Below, piece by piece: positions 45,120-57,868 of a DNA stretch of 64,000 bases. The stretch spans positions 17,391,218 through 17,455,217 of the forward strand of contig NC_084850.1 of assembly GCF_033115175.1 (NCBI RefSeq), written 5' to 3'. The DNA is from Lepus europaeus (lineage: Eukaryota; Chordata; Mammalia; Lagomorpha; Leporidae). The notes below the pieces were generated by a model that saw only the letters and a program-made list of their open reading frames with translations, was not told the DNA's origin and ran no database searches. The translations under genes were made by a program, and so were the position numbers. How positions within the stretch are numbered: position 1 is the stretch's first letter; every line of letters starts with the position of its first letter.

Positions 45120-45419
45120 AGATCTCTGGCTCTGAAGCGATATAACTGTGAGACTTACTGAACATTATGTAGCCATCCACCTGTACTCCCTGAGCAAGCA
45201 CATAGGTTGCTGGTCTCAGAATTCCATCAACCAATTTTTGCTGCTTAGTTCTTCAGAGATGCCTCAGGGCCAGCCCCACGGAACTGTAGGAGCCTCTGCC
45301 CAGCATGAGCAGCCTTCATGAGAATGAAAATACTTTCTTATTTTTCTCTCCCTGATTGGAGTTCACCAGCATATCCTCATGTTGCATTGGGTAGGCAAGG
45401 TGTGATGGGTAGCACAATG
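45120..45419. other. No gene or clear repeat seen
   Basis: Flank 3' of the LTR. No recognisable content. Confidence 0.4.
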
Positions 45420-46270
45420 AGCCTCCTTCCCAGATATTTGCCTTCTAATTCCTGGAATTTATGACTGTGTTAGGTTACATGGCAAAAAAGAATGATTTTT
45501 GTAGATGGAATTAAGGTTGTTACTCAACTGGATAGATTATTGTGGATTATCCAGATGGGGCCAGTGTAACTTATACATGAAGAAGGGCAATCAAATGGAG
45601 AACCATTGAAATGACAGCATGAGATGGGCTTGACCCAATATTGTTAAAGTTGAAAATGGAGGAAGAGGACCATTGAAGAAAGGAATGTTGGCAGTCTCTA
45701 GAATCTGTAAAAGGCAAGAAAATTGCTTCTTTTTCAGAGCCTCCAGAAGGACACAGCTCAGCCCAATACCTTGATTCTAGTCCAGTGAGACCTATTTAGG
45801 GATCTAACATTCCAAACTGTACGAATAATAAATTTTTGCTGTTTTACATATCACTGCCCATAAATATATACAATTACTAGGTGGCAATGTTAAGAAATAC
45901 ATTAATTTTAATAATTTAAAAAGACAGATAAGGGGCTGACACTGTGGCATAGTAGGCTAAGCCTCTGCCTACTATCCCATATGGGTACTGGTTCATGACT
46001 GGTTGCTCCTCTTCCCACCCAGCTCTCTGCTATGGCCTGGAAAAGCAGTAGAAGATGGCCCAAGTGCTTGGTTCCCTGAACTCATATGGGAGACCAGGAA
46101 GAAACCCCTGGCTCCCAGCATAGGATCAGCCTAGGTCCAGCTGTTGCAGCCACGGAAGACCTTTCCATATTTCCCTCTCTGTGTCTGTAACTCCATTTCT
46201 CAATCAAATAAATAAAGTCTTTTTTTAAAATATTAAAAAACACTATCTGTAGTCATTTGTTACAATAGCA
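45420..46270 (+). repeat. Ancient LTR-like dispersed repeat, SINE-interrupted
   Basis: Series typical of an old mammalian repeat: GACTGTGTTAGGTTACATGGCAAA, GGATTATCCAGATGGGGCC, GATGGAGGAAG..., AGGAATG..GGCAGTCTCTAGAA, AGCCTCCAGAAGGA, CCTTGATTCTAGTCCAGTGAGACC, AATAATAAATTTTTGCTGTTTTA, and after the SINE CATTTGTTACAATAGCAG. The late AATAAA suggests an LTR; I cannot name the family with confidence. Confidence 0.45.
45930..46228 (+). mobile_element. CSINE, diverged
   Basis: GGGGCTGACACTGTGGCATAGTAGG, CATATGGGTACTGG, GATGGCCCAAGTGCTTGG, GGGAGACCAGGAAGAA, GGAAGACCTTTCC, ending CAAATAAATAAAGTC. C SINE in sense orientation. Confidence 0.82.
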
Positions 46271-46629
46271 GTAGAAAAATCGTACACAAGGCATTAGGTC
46301 AATTTCTGTCCTGACCATACAAAAGGTCATTTGAGCATCTCTTTTCAGCCTTTTGTTCTTACTCTTATCTGCTCTGCTTTGCTCAAATTCTGATTTTTGG
46401 AAACCTTTTCATTTCCTCCGTGTTGCTAGTTTGCTCAAACCATTTTTTGCCTCAGGTAAATAAATCTCCTTATGATGTGTTTTTCTGAACCCTCCTCTCC
46501 CTCTTAGCTTTGTCTCATTTTGTCCAATCTACTCTATGTGTTTATACATCCCCTTTCTCTTGCAAGGACCACTGAGACTTGTTCAAGCCATGGTTCCCAT
46601 GTCAGTATTCAACACACAGTCCTCATCAA
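46271..46629. other. No gene or clear repeat seen
   Basis: Nothing assignable. Confidence 0.4.
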
Positions 46630-49483
46630 GAAGAGGTGACTATTCATAAATGTATATGCACTTAATTACAGGGCACCTGGCTATTCAAAATAAATGCTAA
46701 ATGATTTAAAGGGATATATAGACCCAGATACAATAGTAATGGGGGACTTCAATACCCCACGTTCAGCAATGGAAAGATCAACCAGATAGAAAATCAACAA
46801 AGAAACAACAGAGTTAAACAACACCATAGACCAAATAGACCTAGCAGATATCTACAGAACCTTCCACACTACAGCCACAAAGTACACATTTTTCTCTCCA
46901 AGGCATGGAACTTTCTCTAGAATTGAAAACATGCTAGGCCATAAAGCAAGTTTCAGCAAATACAAAAAAATCAAAATCATACCATGGATTTTCTCATACC
47001 ACAATGCCATGAAGCTGGAAATAAACAACTCAAGAATGTCTACATCATATGCAAACACATGGAGAATGAAAAACATGCTCTTGAATGAATAGGGGCTCAT
47101 AGAAGAAATCAAAAGAGAAATCAAAAAAACTTTCTGGAAACAAATGAAGATGACAATGCAACGTACCAAAATTTATGGGATACAGCAAAAGCAGTGTTAA
47201 GAGGAAAGTTTATACCAGTTGGTGACATCAGGAAACTGGAAAGGCACAAAATGAATGAACTATCTACGCACCTCAAAGATCTAGAAAAACAGCAGTAAAC
47301 CAAACCCAAAGATAGTAGAAGAAAAAATAATTAAAATTGGAGAATAAATCAACAAAAGATCAGCAAAACAAAGAACTGGTTTTTTGAAAAAATAAATAAA
47401 TAAAATTAACACACCATTGGCCCAACTAACTGAGAAAAGGAGAGAGAAGATCCAAATCAAAATAATTAGAGATGAAAAAGGAAATGTAATAACAGACACC
47501 ACAGAAATAAAAAGTACCATCAGAAATTACAACAAAGAACTGAATGCCAACAAATCAGGAAGTCTAGAAGAAACGGATAGATTCCTAGAAACTTACAAAC
47601 TACCTAAAATGAATCTTGAAGACATAGAAACCTAAACAGACCCATAACCAAGACAGAAATTGAATCAGTAATAAAGATCTTCCAAATAAAGAAAAGCCCA
47701 GGAGCAGATGGCTTCACTGCTGAATTCTACCAGATATTTAAAGAAGAACTAACTCCAATTCTTTTCAAGCTATTCAAAACAATTGAAAGGGAGGGAATTC
47801 TCCCAAACTCCTTCTCTGAAGATAGAATCACCTTAATTCCTAAACCTTGTTAAGATAGAGAACTACAGACCAATTTCCCTGATGAACATAGACACAAAAA
47901 TCCTCAACAAATTTATGGACTATTGAATCCAATAACATGTCAGAAAGATCACTCACCCGGACCAAGGACCAAGTGAGATTTATCCCTGGTATGCAGGGAT
48001 AGTTTAACATTTGCAAATCAATCAATGTGATACTCCACATTAACAAATCAAAGAACAAAAACCAAATGATTATTTCAATAGATGCAGAGAAAGCATTCAA
48101 CAAAATACAACACCATATCATGATGAAAACTCTAAGCAAATTGTGTTTAGAAAGAACATTCCACAACACAATCAAGGAAATTTATGACAAACCCACGCCC
48201 ATCGTCCTATTGAATACGGAAAAGCTGGAAGTATTCCCACTGAGATCCAGAACCAGCCAAGGATGCCCACTTTCACCATTGCTATTCAATATAGTCCTGG
48301 AAGTTTTATCCAGAGCAATCAGGCAAGAAGAAGAAATCAAAGGGATTCAAATAGGTAAAGGTGAAGTCAAACTATCCCTATTTTCAGATAATATGATTCT
48401 ATATATAGGAAACCCAAAAGCCTCCACTAGAAGACTACTGGAACTCATAGAAGAGTTTGGTAAAATAGCAAGATATAAAATCAACACACAAAAAACAACA
48501 GCATTTGTATATGCAGACAATGTCATGGCTGAGAAAGATCTTCTAAGATTAATTTCACTCACAATAGCTACAAAAAAAGAAAATACCTTGGAATAAATTT
48601 AACCAAGGATGTCACAGATCTCTACAATGAGAATTACAAAACATTAAAGATGGAAATAGAATAAGACACAAAAAATGGGAAAGATTTCCATGTTCATGGA
48701 TTGGAAGAGTCAATATCATCAAAATGTCCATTCTTCTAAAAATAGTTTACAGATTCAATGCAATGCCAATTGAGACATTCTTCTTAGATCTAGAAAAAAT
48801 GATGGCAAAATTCATTTAGAAAACCAGGAGATCTCTAATAGCTAAGGCAATCTTATACAACAAAAACAAAGCTGGAAGCACCACAATACCAGATTTCAAG
48901 ACATACAATAAGGCAGTTATAAATAAACAGCCTGGTACTGCTACAAAAACAGATGGATAGATCAATGAAGCAGAATAGAAACACCAGAAATCAATCCAAG
49001 CACCTACAACCAACTTATACTTGTCAAAGGAGCTAAAACCAATCCCTGGAGCAAGGACAGTCCCTTTGACAAATGGCGCTGGGAAAACTGGATTTCCACA
49101 TGCATAAATATAGAGCAGGACCCCTACCTTACACCTTACACAAAAATCCATTCAAAATGGATTAAAGACCTAAATCTATGTCCCGATATCATCAAATTAC
49201 TAGAGAGTATTAGGGAAATACTGCAAGACATTGGCACAGGCTAAGATTTCCTGGAACATACCTGAGAGGCACAGGCAATAAAAGTCAAAATTAACAAACG
49301 GGATTACATCAAATTGAGAAGCTTCTGTACAGCAAAAGAAACAGTAAAGAAAGTGAAGGGGCAACTGACAGATTGGGAGAAATTATTTGCAAACCATGAA
49401 ACTGATAAAGGATTAATAACAAGAATATATAAAGTGATAAAAAATACTCAACAATGAAAAAACAACCTATTCAAGAAATGGTC
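46630..49483 (+). mobile_element. Old L1, first part (ORF2)
   Basis: Begins in the ORF2 endonuclease (VYALNYRAPGYS-like, then IVMGDFNTP near 46733) and runs through RT to the late C-terminal domain, with many stops and indels. The longest open piece, 48027-48596, covers the RT palm, where the FADD-type active site is altered to FSDN (about 48378). It is interrupted at AAGAAATGGTC (49473-49483) by a younger L1 and continues at 55683. Confidence 0.85.
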
Positions 49484-49510
49484 CACTCAGCCATTCAGAA
49501 TTACTTCCCA

Positions 49511-49518
49511 ACTGAGTC

Positions 49519-49571
<53 letters not shown>
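49511..49571 (+). repeat. (GA)n microsatellite in L1 5' UTR
   Basis: About 28 GA dinucleotides after ATTACTTCCCAACTGAGTC, the counterpart of the (GAAA)n tract at 22014. Confidence 0.95.
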
Positions 49572-49574
<3 letters not shown>

Positions 49575-49761
49575 AGCAAGGAGCAAAGTGAGTCACTTTT
49601 TGCACAGCCTTAAACCTGAAGAATCAAGCAGAGCTCTCTGGCCACACCCATCACAGCCTCTAAGGATCCATCAAAGCAGACAGCCCACTTAGAGGCATAG
49701 TATAACGAAAAAAAAAACACCACAGCAAACAAACAAAAAAAACACATAAATTATCTCCAAC

Positions 49762-50820
49762 ATGCCAAACAACAAACGTAGAAGCCAAGGTAACAAGAGC
49801 AAGGAAGACACTATGATGCCTCCAAATGATAAAGACACCCCAATCCAAGATTATGAAGATGAAGATATAGAGGAAATGCAAGAAGCGGATCTCAAAAAAC
49901 TGAGAAGAACATTAAGAAGTTCTCAAAAACAAATTCTTGAACTACAGAAATCCTTAATGGACAAGATAGAAAATCTCTCTCGTGAAAATGAAATATTAAG
50001 GAGGAATCAAAATGAAACGAAACAACTAGTAGAACATGAAACTGTGATAGTGACAAGAAACCATAATGAAATGAAGAACTCAATAGATCAAATGACAAAC
50101 ACATTAGAGAGCCTTAAAAACAGAATGGGTGAAGCAGAAGAGAGAATATCAGAATTAGAAGACAGAGAACAGGAAAGGAAACAGTCAAATCAAAGAAAAG
50201 AAGAAGAAATCAGAAATCTAAAAAATACTGTCAGGAATCTACAGGATACTATTAAAAAACACAACATTCGGGTTCTAGGAGTTCCTGAAGGCATAGAGAG
50301 GGAGAAAGGATTAGAAGGCCTTTTTAGTGAGTTACTAGCAGAAAATTTCCCAGGTTTGGAGAAGGACAGAGACATCCTAGTACAGGAAGCTCATAGAACC
50401 CCTAATAAACATGACCAAAAGAGATCCTCACCACGACACGTCGTAATCAAACTCACCACAGTGAAACATAAAGAAAAGATTCTAAAAGGTGCAAGAGAGA
50501 AACGTCAGATTACTCTCAGAGGATCTCCAATTAGACTCACAGCTGACTTCTCATCAGAAACCCTACAAGCTAGGAGAGAATGGCGAGATATAGCCCAGGT
50601 ACTAAGAGAGAAAAACTGCCAGCCCAGAATACTATATCCTGCAAAACTCTCATTTGTGAATGAAGGTGAAATAAAGACCTTTCACAGCAAACAGAAGCTG
50701 AAAGAATTTGTCGCCACTCGTCCAGCCCTGCAAAAGATGCTTAAAGATGTGTTACAAACAGAAACACAGAAACACGGTCACCAATATGAAAGATCACAGG
50801 AATCTCAAACCATATATTAG
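49762..50820 (+). CDS. L1 ORF1 protein (RNA-binding chaperone), open
   Basis: 352 codons from ATG 49762 (MPNNKRRSQGNKSKEDTMMP). Residues about 20-40 are acidic (IQDYEDEDIEEMQE). Residues about 45-150 form a long coiled coil (repeated SLM..IENLSRENEILRRNQNE and MTNTLESLKNRMGEAEERISELEDREQE), the trimerising rod of L1 ORF1p. Residues about 170-260 are RRM-like (HNIRVLGVPEG ... RHVVIKLTTVKHKEKILK). The rest is the C-terminal nucleic-acid-binding domain (RREWRDIAQVLREKNCQPRILYPAKLSF). The stop is 16 nt before ORF2's ATG. The last residues differ from the other two copies because of a deletion of about 30 nt near 50790. It could be translated if transcribed, but ORF2 in the same element is dead. 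Confidence 0.85.
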   Translation: MPNNKRRSQGNKSKEDTMMPPNDKDTPIQDYEDEDIEEMQEADLKKLRRTLRSSQKQILELQKSLMDKIENLSRENEILRRNQNETKQLVEHETVIVTRNHNEMKNSIDQMTNTLESLKNRMGEAEERISELEDREQERKQSNQRKEEEIRNLKNTVRNLQDTIKKHNIRVLGVPEGIEREKGLEGLFSELLAENFPGLEKDRDILVQEAHRTPNKHDQKRSSPRHVVIKLTTVKHKEKILKGAREKRQITLRGSPIRLTADFSSETLQARREWRDIAQVLREKNCQPRILYPAKLSFVNEGEIKTFHSKQKLKEFVATRPALQKMLKDVLQTETQKHGHQYERSQESQTIY

Positions 50821-50836
50821 AAAATATCTTTGGCAA

Positions 50837-53800
50837 ATGGCAGGGCAAAGTTACTACTTCTCAATAGTCACAGTGAATGTTAATGGCTTGAACTGTCCAG
50901 TTAAAAGACACCGATTGGCTGATTGGGTTAAGGAACAAAACACATCTTTTTGCTGCTTACAAGAAACTCATCTTTCCAACAATGATCCATACAGGCTGAA
51001 AGTGAAAGGATGGAAAAAGATATACCATGCCAACAGAAATGAAAAAAAGAGTGGGCGTAGCCATCTTAATATCGGACAACATAAACTTTACCACAAAAAC
51101 TGTTAGGAGAGACAAAGAGGGGCACCATTTAATGATTAAGGGATTCATTCAACAGGAAGATATAATGATTATCAGTGTATATGCACCTAATCACAGGGCA
51201 CCAGCTTATTTAAAAGACTTGTTAAGGGACTTAAAGGGAGACTTAGACCCCAATACAATAGTACTGGGGGACTTCAATACTCCACTCTCAGAGATAGACA
51301 GATCAACAGGACAGAAGACCAACAAGGAGACAGTAGGTTTAAATGACACTATAGCCCAAATGGATCTAACAGATATCTACAGAACATTTCATCCTACATC
51401 TAAAGACTTTACATTCTTCTCAGCAGTACATGGAACCTTATCTAGGATTGACCACATACTAGGCCATAATGCTTTTTTTTTGAAAAAATAAACAAAATTG
51501 ACACCCCATTGGCCCAACTAACTAAAAAAAGAAGAGAAAAGACCCAAATCAAGAAAATCAGAAATGAAAAGGGAAATGTAACAACAGACACCACAGAAAT
51601 AAAAAGAATAATCAGAAATTACTACAAGGACTTATATGCCAGCAAACAGGGAAATCTATCAGAAATGGATAGATTCCTGGACACATACAACCTACCTAAA
51701 TTGAGCCAGGAAGACATAGAAAACCTAAACAGACCAATAACTGAGACAGAAATTTAAACAGTAATAAAGGCCCTCCCAACAAAGAAAAGCCCAGGGCCAG
51801 ATGGATTCATTGCTGAGTTCTACCAGACATTTAGAGAAGAACAAACTCCAATTCTTCTCAAACTATTCAGAGCAATCGAAAAAGAGGGAATCCTCCCAAA
51901 TTCTTTCTATGAAACCACCATAACCTTAATTCCTAAGCCAGAAAAAGATGCAACATTGAAAGAGAATTACAGACCAATATCCCTGATGAACATAGATGCA
52001 AAAATACTCAATAAAATTCTGGCCAATAGAATGCAACAACACTTCAGAAAGATCATCCACCCAGACCAAGTGGGATTTATCCCTGGTATGCAGGGATGGT
52101 TCAACATTCGCAAAACAATCAACGTGATACACTACATTAACAGACTGCAGAAGAAAAACCATATGATTCTCTCAATAGACGCAGAGAAAGCATTTGATAA
52201 AATTCAACACCACTTCATGATGAAAACTCTAAGCAAACTGGGTATGGAAGGAACATTCCTCAATACAATCAAAGCAATATATGAAAAGCCCACGGCCAAC
52301 ATCCTATTGAATGGGGAAAAGTTGAAGCATTTCCACTGAGATCTGGTACCAGACACGGATGCCCACTCTCACAACTGCTCTTCAATATAGTTCTGGAAGT
52401 TTTGGCCAGAGCTATTAGGCAAGAAAAAGAAATTAAAGGGATACCAATTGGGAAGGAAGAACTCAAACTATCCCTCTTTGCAGACGATATGATTCTTTAT
52501 TTAGGGGACCCAAAGAACTCTACTAAGAGACTGCTGGAACTCATCGAAGAGTTTGGCAAAGTAGCAGGATATAAAATCAATCCACAAAAATCAACAGCCT
52601 TTGTATACACAGGCAATGCCACAGATGATGAAGAACTTCTAAGATCAATCCCATTCACAATAGCTACAAAAACAATTAAATACCTTGGAGTAAACTTAAC
52701 CAAGGACATTAAAGATCTCTACGATGAAAACTACAAAACCTTAAAGAAAGAAATAGAAGAGGATACCAAAAAATGGAGAAATCTTCCATGCTCATGGATT
52801 GGAAGAATCGATAGCATCAAAATGTCTATTCTCCCAAAAGCAATTTATACATTCAATGCAATACCAATCAAGATACTGAAGACATTTTCTCAGATCTGGA
52901 AAAATAATGCTGAAATTCATATGGAGACACAGGAGACCTCGATAGCTAAAGCAATCTTGTACAACAAAAACAAAGCCGGTGGCATCACAATACCAGATTT
53001 CAGGACATACTACAGGGCAGCTGTTATCAAAACAGCATGGTACTGGTACAAAAACAGATGAATAGACCAATGGAACAGAATAGAAACACCAGAAATCAAT
53101 CCAAGCATCTACAGCCAACTTATATTTGACCAAAGATCCAAATCCAATCCCTGGAATAAGGACAGTCTATTCAAGAAATGGTGCTGGGAAAATTGGATTT
53201 CCATGTGCAGAATCATGAAGCAAGATCCCTACCTTTCACCTTACACAAAAATCCACTCAACATGGATTAAAGACTTAAATCTACGACCTGAAACCATCAA
53301 ATTATTAGAGAGCATTGGAGAAACCCTGCAAGATATAGGCACAGGCAAAGACTTCTTGGAAAAGACCCCAGGAGCACAGGCAGTCAAAACCAAAATTAAC
53401 ATTTGGGATTGCATCAAATTGAGAAGTTTCTGTACTTCAAAATAAACAGTCAGTAAAGTGAAGAGGCAACCAACAGAATGGGAAAAATATTTGCAAACTA
53501 TACTACAGATAAAGGGTTGATAACCAGAATCCACAAAGAAATCAAGAAAATCCACAACAAAACAAACAACCCACTTAAGCGATGGGCCAAGGACCTCAAT
53601 AGACATTTTTCGAAAGAAGAAATCCAAATGGCCAACAGACACATGAAAAAATGTTCAAGATCACTAGCCATCATAGAAATGCAAATCAAAACCACAATGA
53701 GGTTCCACCTCACCCCGGTGAGAATGGCTCACAATCAGAAATCTACCAACAACAGATGCTGGAGAGGATGTGGGGAAAAAGACACTAACCCACTGTTGGT

Positions 53801-54195
53801 GGGAATGCAAACTGGTTAAGCCACTATGGAAGTCAGTGTGGAGATTCCTCAGAAACCTGAATATAACCCTACCATACAACCCAGCCATCCCACTCCTTGG
53901 AATTTACCCAAAGGAAATTAATTCGGCAAACAAAAAAGCCATCTGCACATTAATGTTTACTGCAGCTCAATTCACAATAGCTAAGACCTGGAACCAACCC
54001 AAATGCCCATCAACAGTAGACTGGATAAAGAAATTATGGGACATGTACTCCATAGAATACTATACAGCAGTAAGAAACAACGAAACCCAGTCATTTGCAA
54101 CAAGATGGAGGAATCTGGAAAACATCATGCTGAGTGAATTAAGCCAGTCCCAAAGAGACAAATTTCATTTGTTTTCCCTGATCGGCGACAACTGA
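50837..54195 (+). pseudogene. L1 ORF2 (endonuclease/reverse transcriptase), broken
   Basis: ATG 50837 opens the AP-type endonuclease (TVNVNGLNCPVKRHR, then ...QETHLS). The frame is lost at the A-run near 51045 and continues in 51027-51491 (VYAPN, VLGDFNTP). At about 51475 roughly 0.45 kb is deleted, joining the late endonuclease to the region before RT. The RT region then shows stops at 51757 and 52337, with the FADD active site at 52477-52488. The C-terminal Zn motif (CWRGCGEKD...) is frameshifted near 53790. It ends at 54195 with the usual SLIGDN. No active protein is possible. Confidence 0.9.
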
Positions 54196-55682
54196 GCACC
54201 AAAGGGAAAACCTGTTGAAGTGAAACGGACACTATAAGAAACAATGAACTCATCAGCTCTTGTCCTGGCTCTAGATGTACAATGTAATACTTTATCCTTT
54301 TTAGTATTTGCTGTTGTTTTTGTTGTTGTTGTTCTAGTACTAGTGGTTGAACTCTGTAATTTACACACAATTACTATTAGGTATTTAAATTTTAACTGAA
54401 AGGTGATCCCTGTAAATTTAAAAGTAGAAAAAGAGAAGAGGAGATGTACAATTTGGGACATGCACAATCAGACTTGCCACAAATGGTGGAGTTAGAAATG
54501 TGCCAGGGGATTCCAATACAATCCCATCATGCTGGCATGTACCAATGCCATCGCACTAGTCCAAGTGATCAATTCCAGCTCACAATTGATGGCTCGGATA
54601 GGTCTAAGAGTCAAAGGGATCACACAAACAAGACTAGTGTCTGTGAATACTAACTGATAGAATCAAAAAGGGAGAGAAGGATCCAACATGGGAAGCGGGA
54701 TACACAGCAGACTCATAGAATGGCAGACGTCCTAAACAACACTCTGGCCTCAGAATCAGCCCTTAAGGCATTCGGATCTGGCTGAAGAGCCCATGAGAGT
54801 ATTGTAGGCATGGAAAGCCACGATACCATGGAAAAGAAAAAAAGAAGAAGACCTAAATGAAAGATCTCTGTGAGTGAGATCCCAGTGGAAAGAACAGGGC
54901 CATCAAAGAAGGAGGTACCTTTCTCTGAAGGGAGGAGAGAACTTCCACTTTGACTGTGACCCTATCGGAATAAGATCAAAGTCAGCGAACTCTAAAGGTT
55001 TCCATAACCCTGGCAACTCATGACTAGAGCCTAGGGAGATTACTGATGCCATGAACAGGAGTGTCAAATTGTTAAGTCAGCAACAGAAGTCACTGTGTAC
55101 TTACATCCCATGTGGGATCTGTCCCTAATGTGTTGTCTAATGTGCAGTGATGCTGTAACTAGTACTGAAACAGTATTTTTACACTTTGTGTTTCTGCGTG
55201 GGTACAAACTGATGAGATCTTTACTAATTATATACTGAATCGATCTTCTGTATATAAAGATAAGTGAAAATGAAAAAAAAAAAACAACCTGGTGTTAAAT
55301 TGGAAATGGCATAGAAAATTAATTATTTTTTTTAAAAAAATATATTATGTAAGATCTCTGTCTTTAATGTGCTGTACACTCTTATTTAATACTATAACTA
55401 GTACTCCAACAATATTTTTTTCACTTTGTGTTACTCTATGGGGGCAAACTGTTGAAATCGTTACCTAATATATACTAAACTGATCTTCTGTATATAAAGA
55501 GAATTGAAAATGAATCATGATGTGATTGGAAAGGGAGAGGGAGCAGGAAAGGGGAGGGTTGTAGGTGGGAGGGAAATTTTGGGAGGGGGAAGCCATTGTA
55601 ACCCATAAGCTGTACTTTGGAAATTTACATTCATTAAATAAAAGTTTAATTAAAAAAACAGAAACACTAATAAGTAAAAAAA
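54196..55682 (+). repeat. L1 3' UTR with two tandem 3' modules
   Basis: After ORF2 come the CAA-rich and 'GGAGATGTACAATTTGGGACATGC' parts. Module 1 (about 55116-55268, CTAGTACTGAAACAG to CTTCTGTATATAAAGA) is followed by a linker starting with A12 (55272-55365), then module 2 (about 55366-55512) with the same order, the G-rich block and the poly(A) end. Confidence 0.8.
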
Positions 55683-56761
55683 AAGAAATGGTCAAAGGAT
55701 ATAAACGGACATTTCTCAAAAGAGGAAATCCAAATGGCCAACAGACACATGAAAAAATGTTCAGGATCACTAGCCATCAGGGAATTGCAAATGAAAACCA
55801 CAGTGAGGTTTTACCTCATCCCAGTTAAAATGGCTTTCATACATAAATCAACAAACAAATGCTGGGGAGGATGTAGGAAAAATTCTACACTAATCCACTG
55901 TTGGTGGGAATGCAAACTGGTAAAACCACTATGGAAGACACTTTGTAAATACCTCAGAAATCTGAATATAGTCCTATAATAGCCATCCCACTCCTCGGAA
56001 TTTACCCCAGGAAAATGAAATCATAAAAGAGTTAGCTGCACCCCCATGTTTATTGAAGCTCAATTCACAATCACTAAAATATGGAATCAACCTAAACACA
56101 TGTCAATGGAAGACTGAATAAATAAATTATGGGATATATACTCTTTGGAATACTACACAGTGGTTAAAAAAATGAAATCTGGTCATTTGCAGCAAAATGG
56201 ATGAATTTAGAAAACATCATGCTGAGAGAAACAAGCCAGTCCCAAAGGGGCAAACATCATATGTTCTTCCTGTTCTTTGATAACTAACCAAGCACCTAAA
56301 AGGAAACCTTTAGAAGTGAATTTGACACTATGAGAAGCAATGGCTTGATCAGCCCTTGTCTTGACTATCGAGAGATGATTTGTTATTCTATTTTATTCTT
56401 TTATTCTTTTTTTGCTTTTATCCTACTTAATACCACTGGTTGAACTCTTTATTTAACATAAAATTAATCATAGTTGTATAAAGTAAACTGAAAATAGATC
56501 CTGTGGGCTGCCAATGTGGTGTAGCAGGTAAAGACGCCACCTACAGAGCCAGCATCCCATATGGCTGCCAGTTCGAGTCCTGGCTGCTCCACTTCTGATC
56601 CAGCTGTCTGCTATGGCCTGGGAAATAAGTAGAAGACGGGTTAAGTCCTTGGGCCCTTGCACCCGCATGGGAGACCTTGGGGAAGCTCCTGGCTCCTTGC
56701 TTTGGATTGGCATAGCTCCAGCCATTGTGGCCAACTGGGTAGTGAACCAGCAGATGGAAGA

Positions 56762-56810
<49 letters not shown>

Positions 56811-57868
56811 CTCCTTCTCTCTGTGTGTAACTCTTTCAAGTAAATAAATAAATATTTTAAAAAAATAAAACAGATCCCAGTAAAAAATAAGAGTGGGAAC
56901 AAGAGAGGGAGGATCTGAACAGTTATGCATTCATACAGACTTACCACTAAGGGTAAAAGCTAAAATCTTGCTATGGGACTCCAAATTCCATTATGCTGGG
57001 TGGCAATAATACCATGTTACATGTTAAAGTGTTCACTCTAAGTGTTTAACTGAACAAATAGATAAGATTAAGTGTCAAAGGGATCACATAAATAAGATCA
57101 AGTGTCTGGTAATAGCAATAGATAGAATTAAAAAGGAAAGAATGATCTAACATGGGAAATAGTCCACACAGCAGACTCTTAGAATGACAAATGCTCTAAA
57201 CAGCACTCTGACCTCAGATTCAGCCCTTAAGCCACTCGGGGATGGCTGATAAGCCCATGAGAACATTTCAGACATGGAAAGCCGGGACACAGTGGCAAAA
57301 AAAGTCCTACATGAAGGACCTCTGTGAGTGAGACCCCAGTGGAAAGAAGGGGCCATCAAAGAAGGATGTGCATTTCTCTGCAGGGAGGAGAGAACTTTCA
57401 AATTTACTTATGGCCATGTTTAAATGCTGATAGAGCTTGTGGGCTCAAAAGGCTTCCATAACCTTGGCAGCTCATGGCAAGAGTGTTGAGTGATCACTGA
57501 CTTCATAAATAAGAGTGTTAATTGTTAAATTAACAACAGGAGTCACTGTGCAATTACTCTGCATGTAGGACCACTGTCCTTAATGAGTTGTACTATGAGA
57601 ATTAACTGAAAAACTTGTTCTCAAACAGTACATTGTACTTTGTTTTTGTGTTTGAATGCAAATTATTGATATCTTTACTTAGTATAGAGTTGGTCTTCTG
57701 TAATTAATAATTAAAATGAATCCTAATGAATAATGCGATGGGAGAGGGAGTAGGAGGTGGGATGGGAGTAGGGGTGGGAAGACGAGTATTGGGGGAAGAA
57801 CCACTCTATTTCTAAAGTTGTAACTATGAAATTTGCATTCATTAAATAAAAGCTTTCTAAAAAAAGTA
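55683..57868 (+). mobile_element. Old L1, second part (ORF2 end and 3' UTR)
   Basis: Resumes after the nested L1 with AAGAAATGGTCAAAGGATATAAACGG. 55734-55979 is an open piece of ORF2 with the Zn motif ([21 protein letters not shown]). It is followed by SQSQRGKHHMF-like coding to about 56280, a 3' UTR interrupted by a CSINE, and the end CATTCATTAAATAAAAGC at 57837. It belongs with 46630-49483. Confidence 0.85.
56503..56862 (+). mobile_element. CSINE in the old L1's 3' UTR
   Basis: GGGCTGCCAATGTGGTGTAGCAGG head, CATCCCATATGGCTGCC, GTTCGAGTCCTGG (B box), CGCATGGGAGACC, (CT)n at 56767-56806, end AAATAAATAAATATTTTAAAAAAAT. AAAATAGATCC (56491) and AAAACAGATCC (56866) look like an imperfect target duplication. 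Confidence 0.88.

Larger units (their letters stand above)
49484..55682 (+). mobile_element. Nearly full-length L1 with open ORF1, broken ORF2
   Basis: Contains part of a 5' UTR with a (GA)n tract (49511-49571), ORF1, ORF2 and a 3' UTR with duplicated module, ending in ATTAAATAAAAGTTTAATTAAAAAAA. The target duplication AAGAAATGGTC occurs at 49473-49483 and 55683-55693, and the outer old L1 reads on across it. The 5' UTR lacks the first 700 or so nt seen at 21307, so it is slightly 5'-truncated. Confidence 0.9.

Noticed and set aside
51465..51490. Splicing as the cause of the ORF2 deletion in the 49.5-kb L1
   Set aside because: No GT donor at the left edge in the intact sister copy at 59255. 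Short homology around GC/T-run fits an ordinary deletion better.
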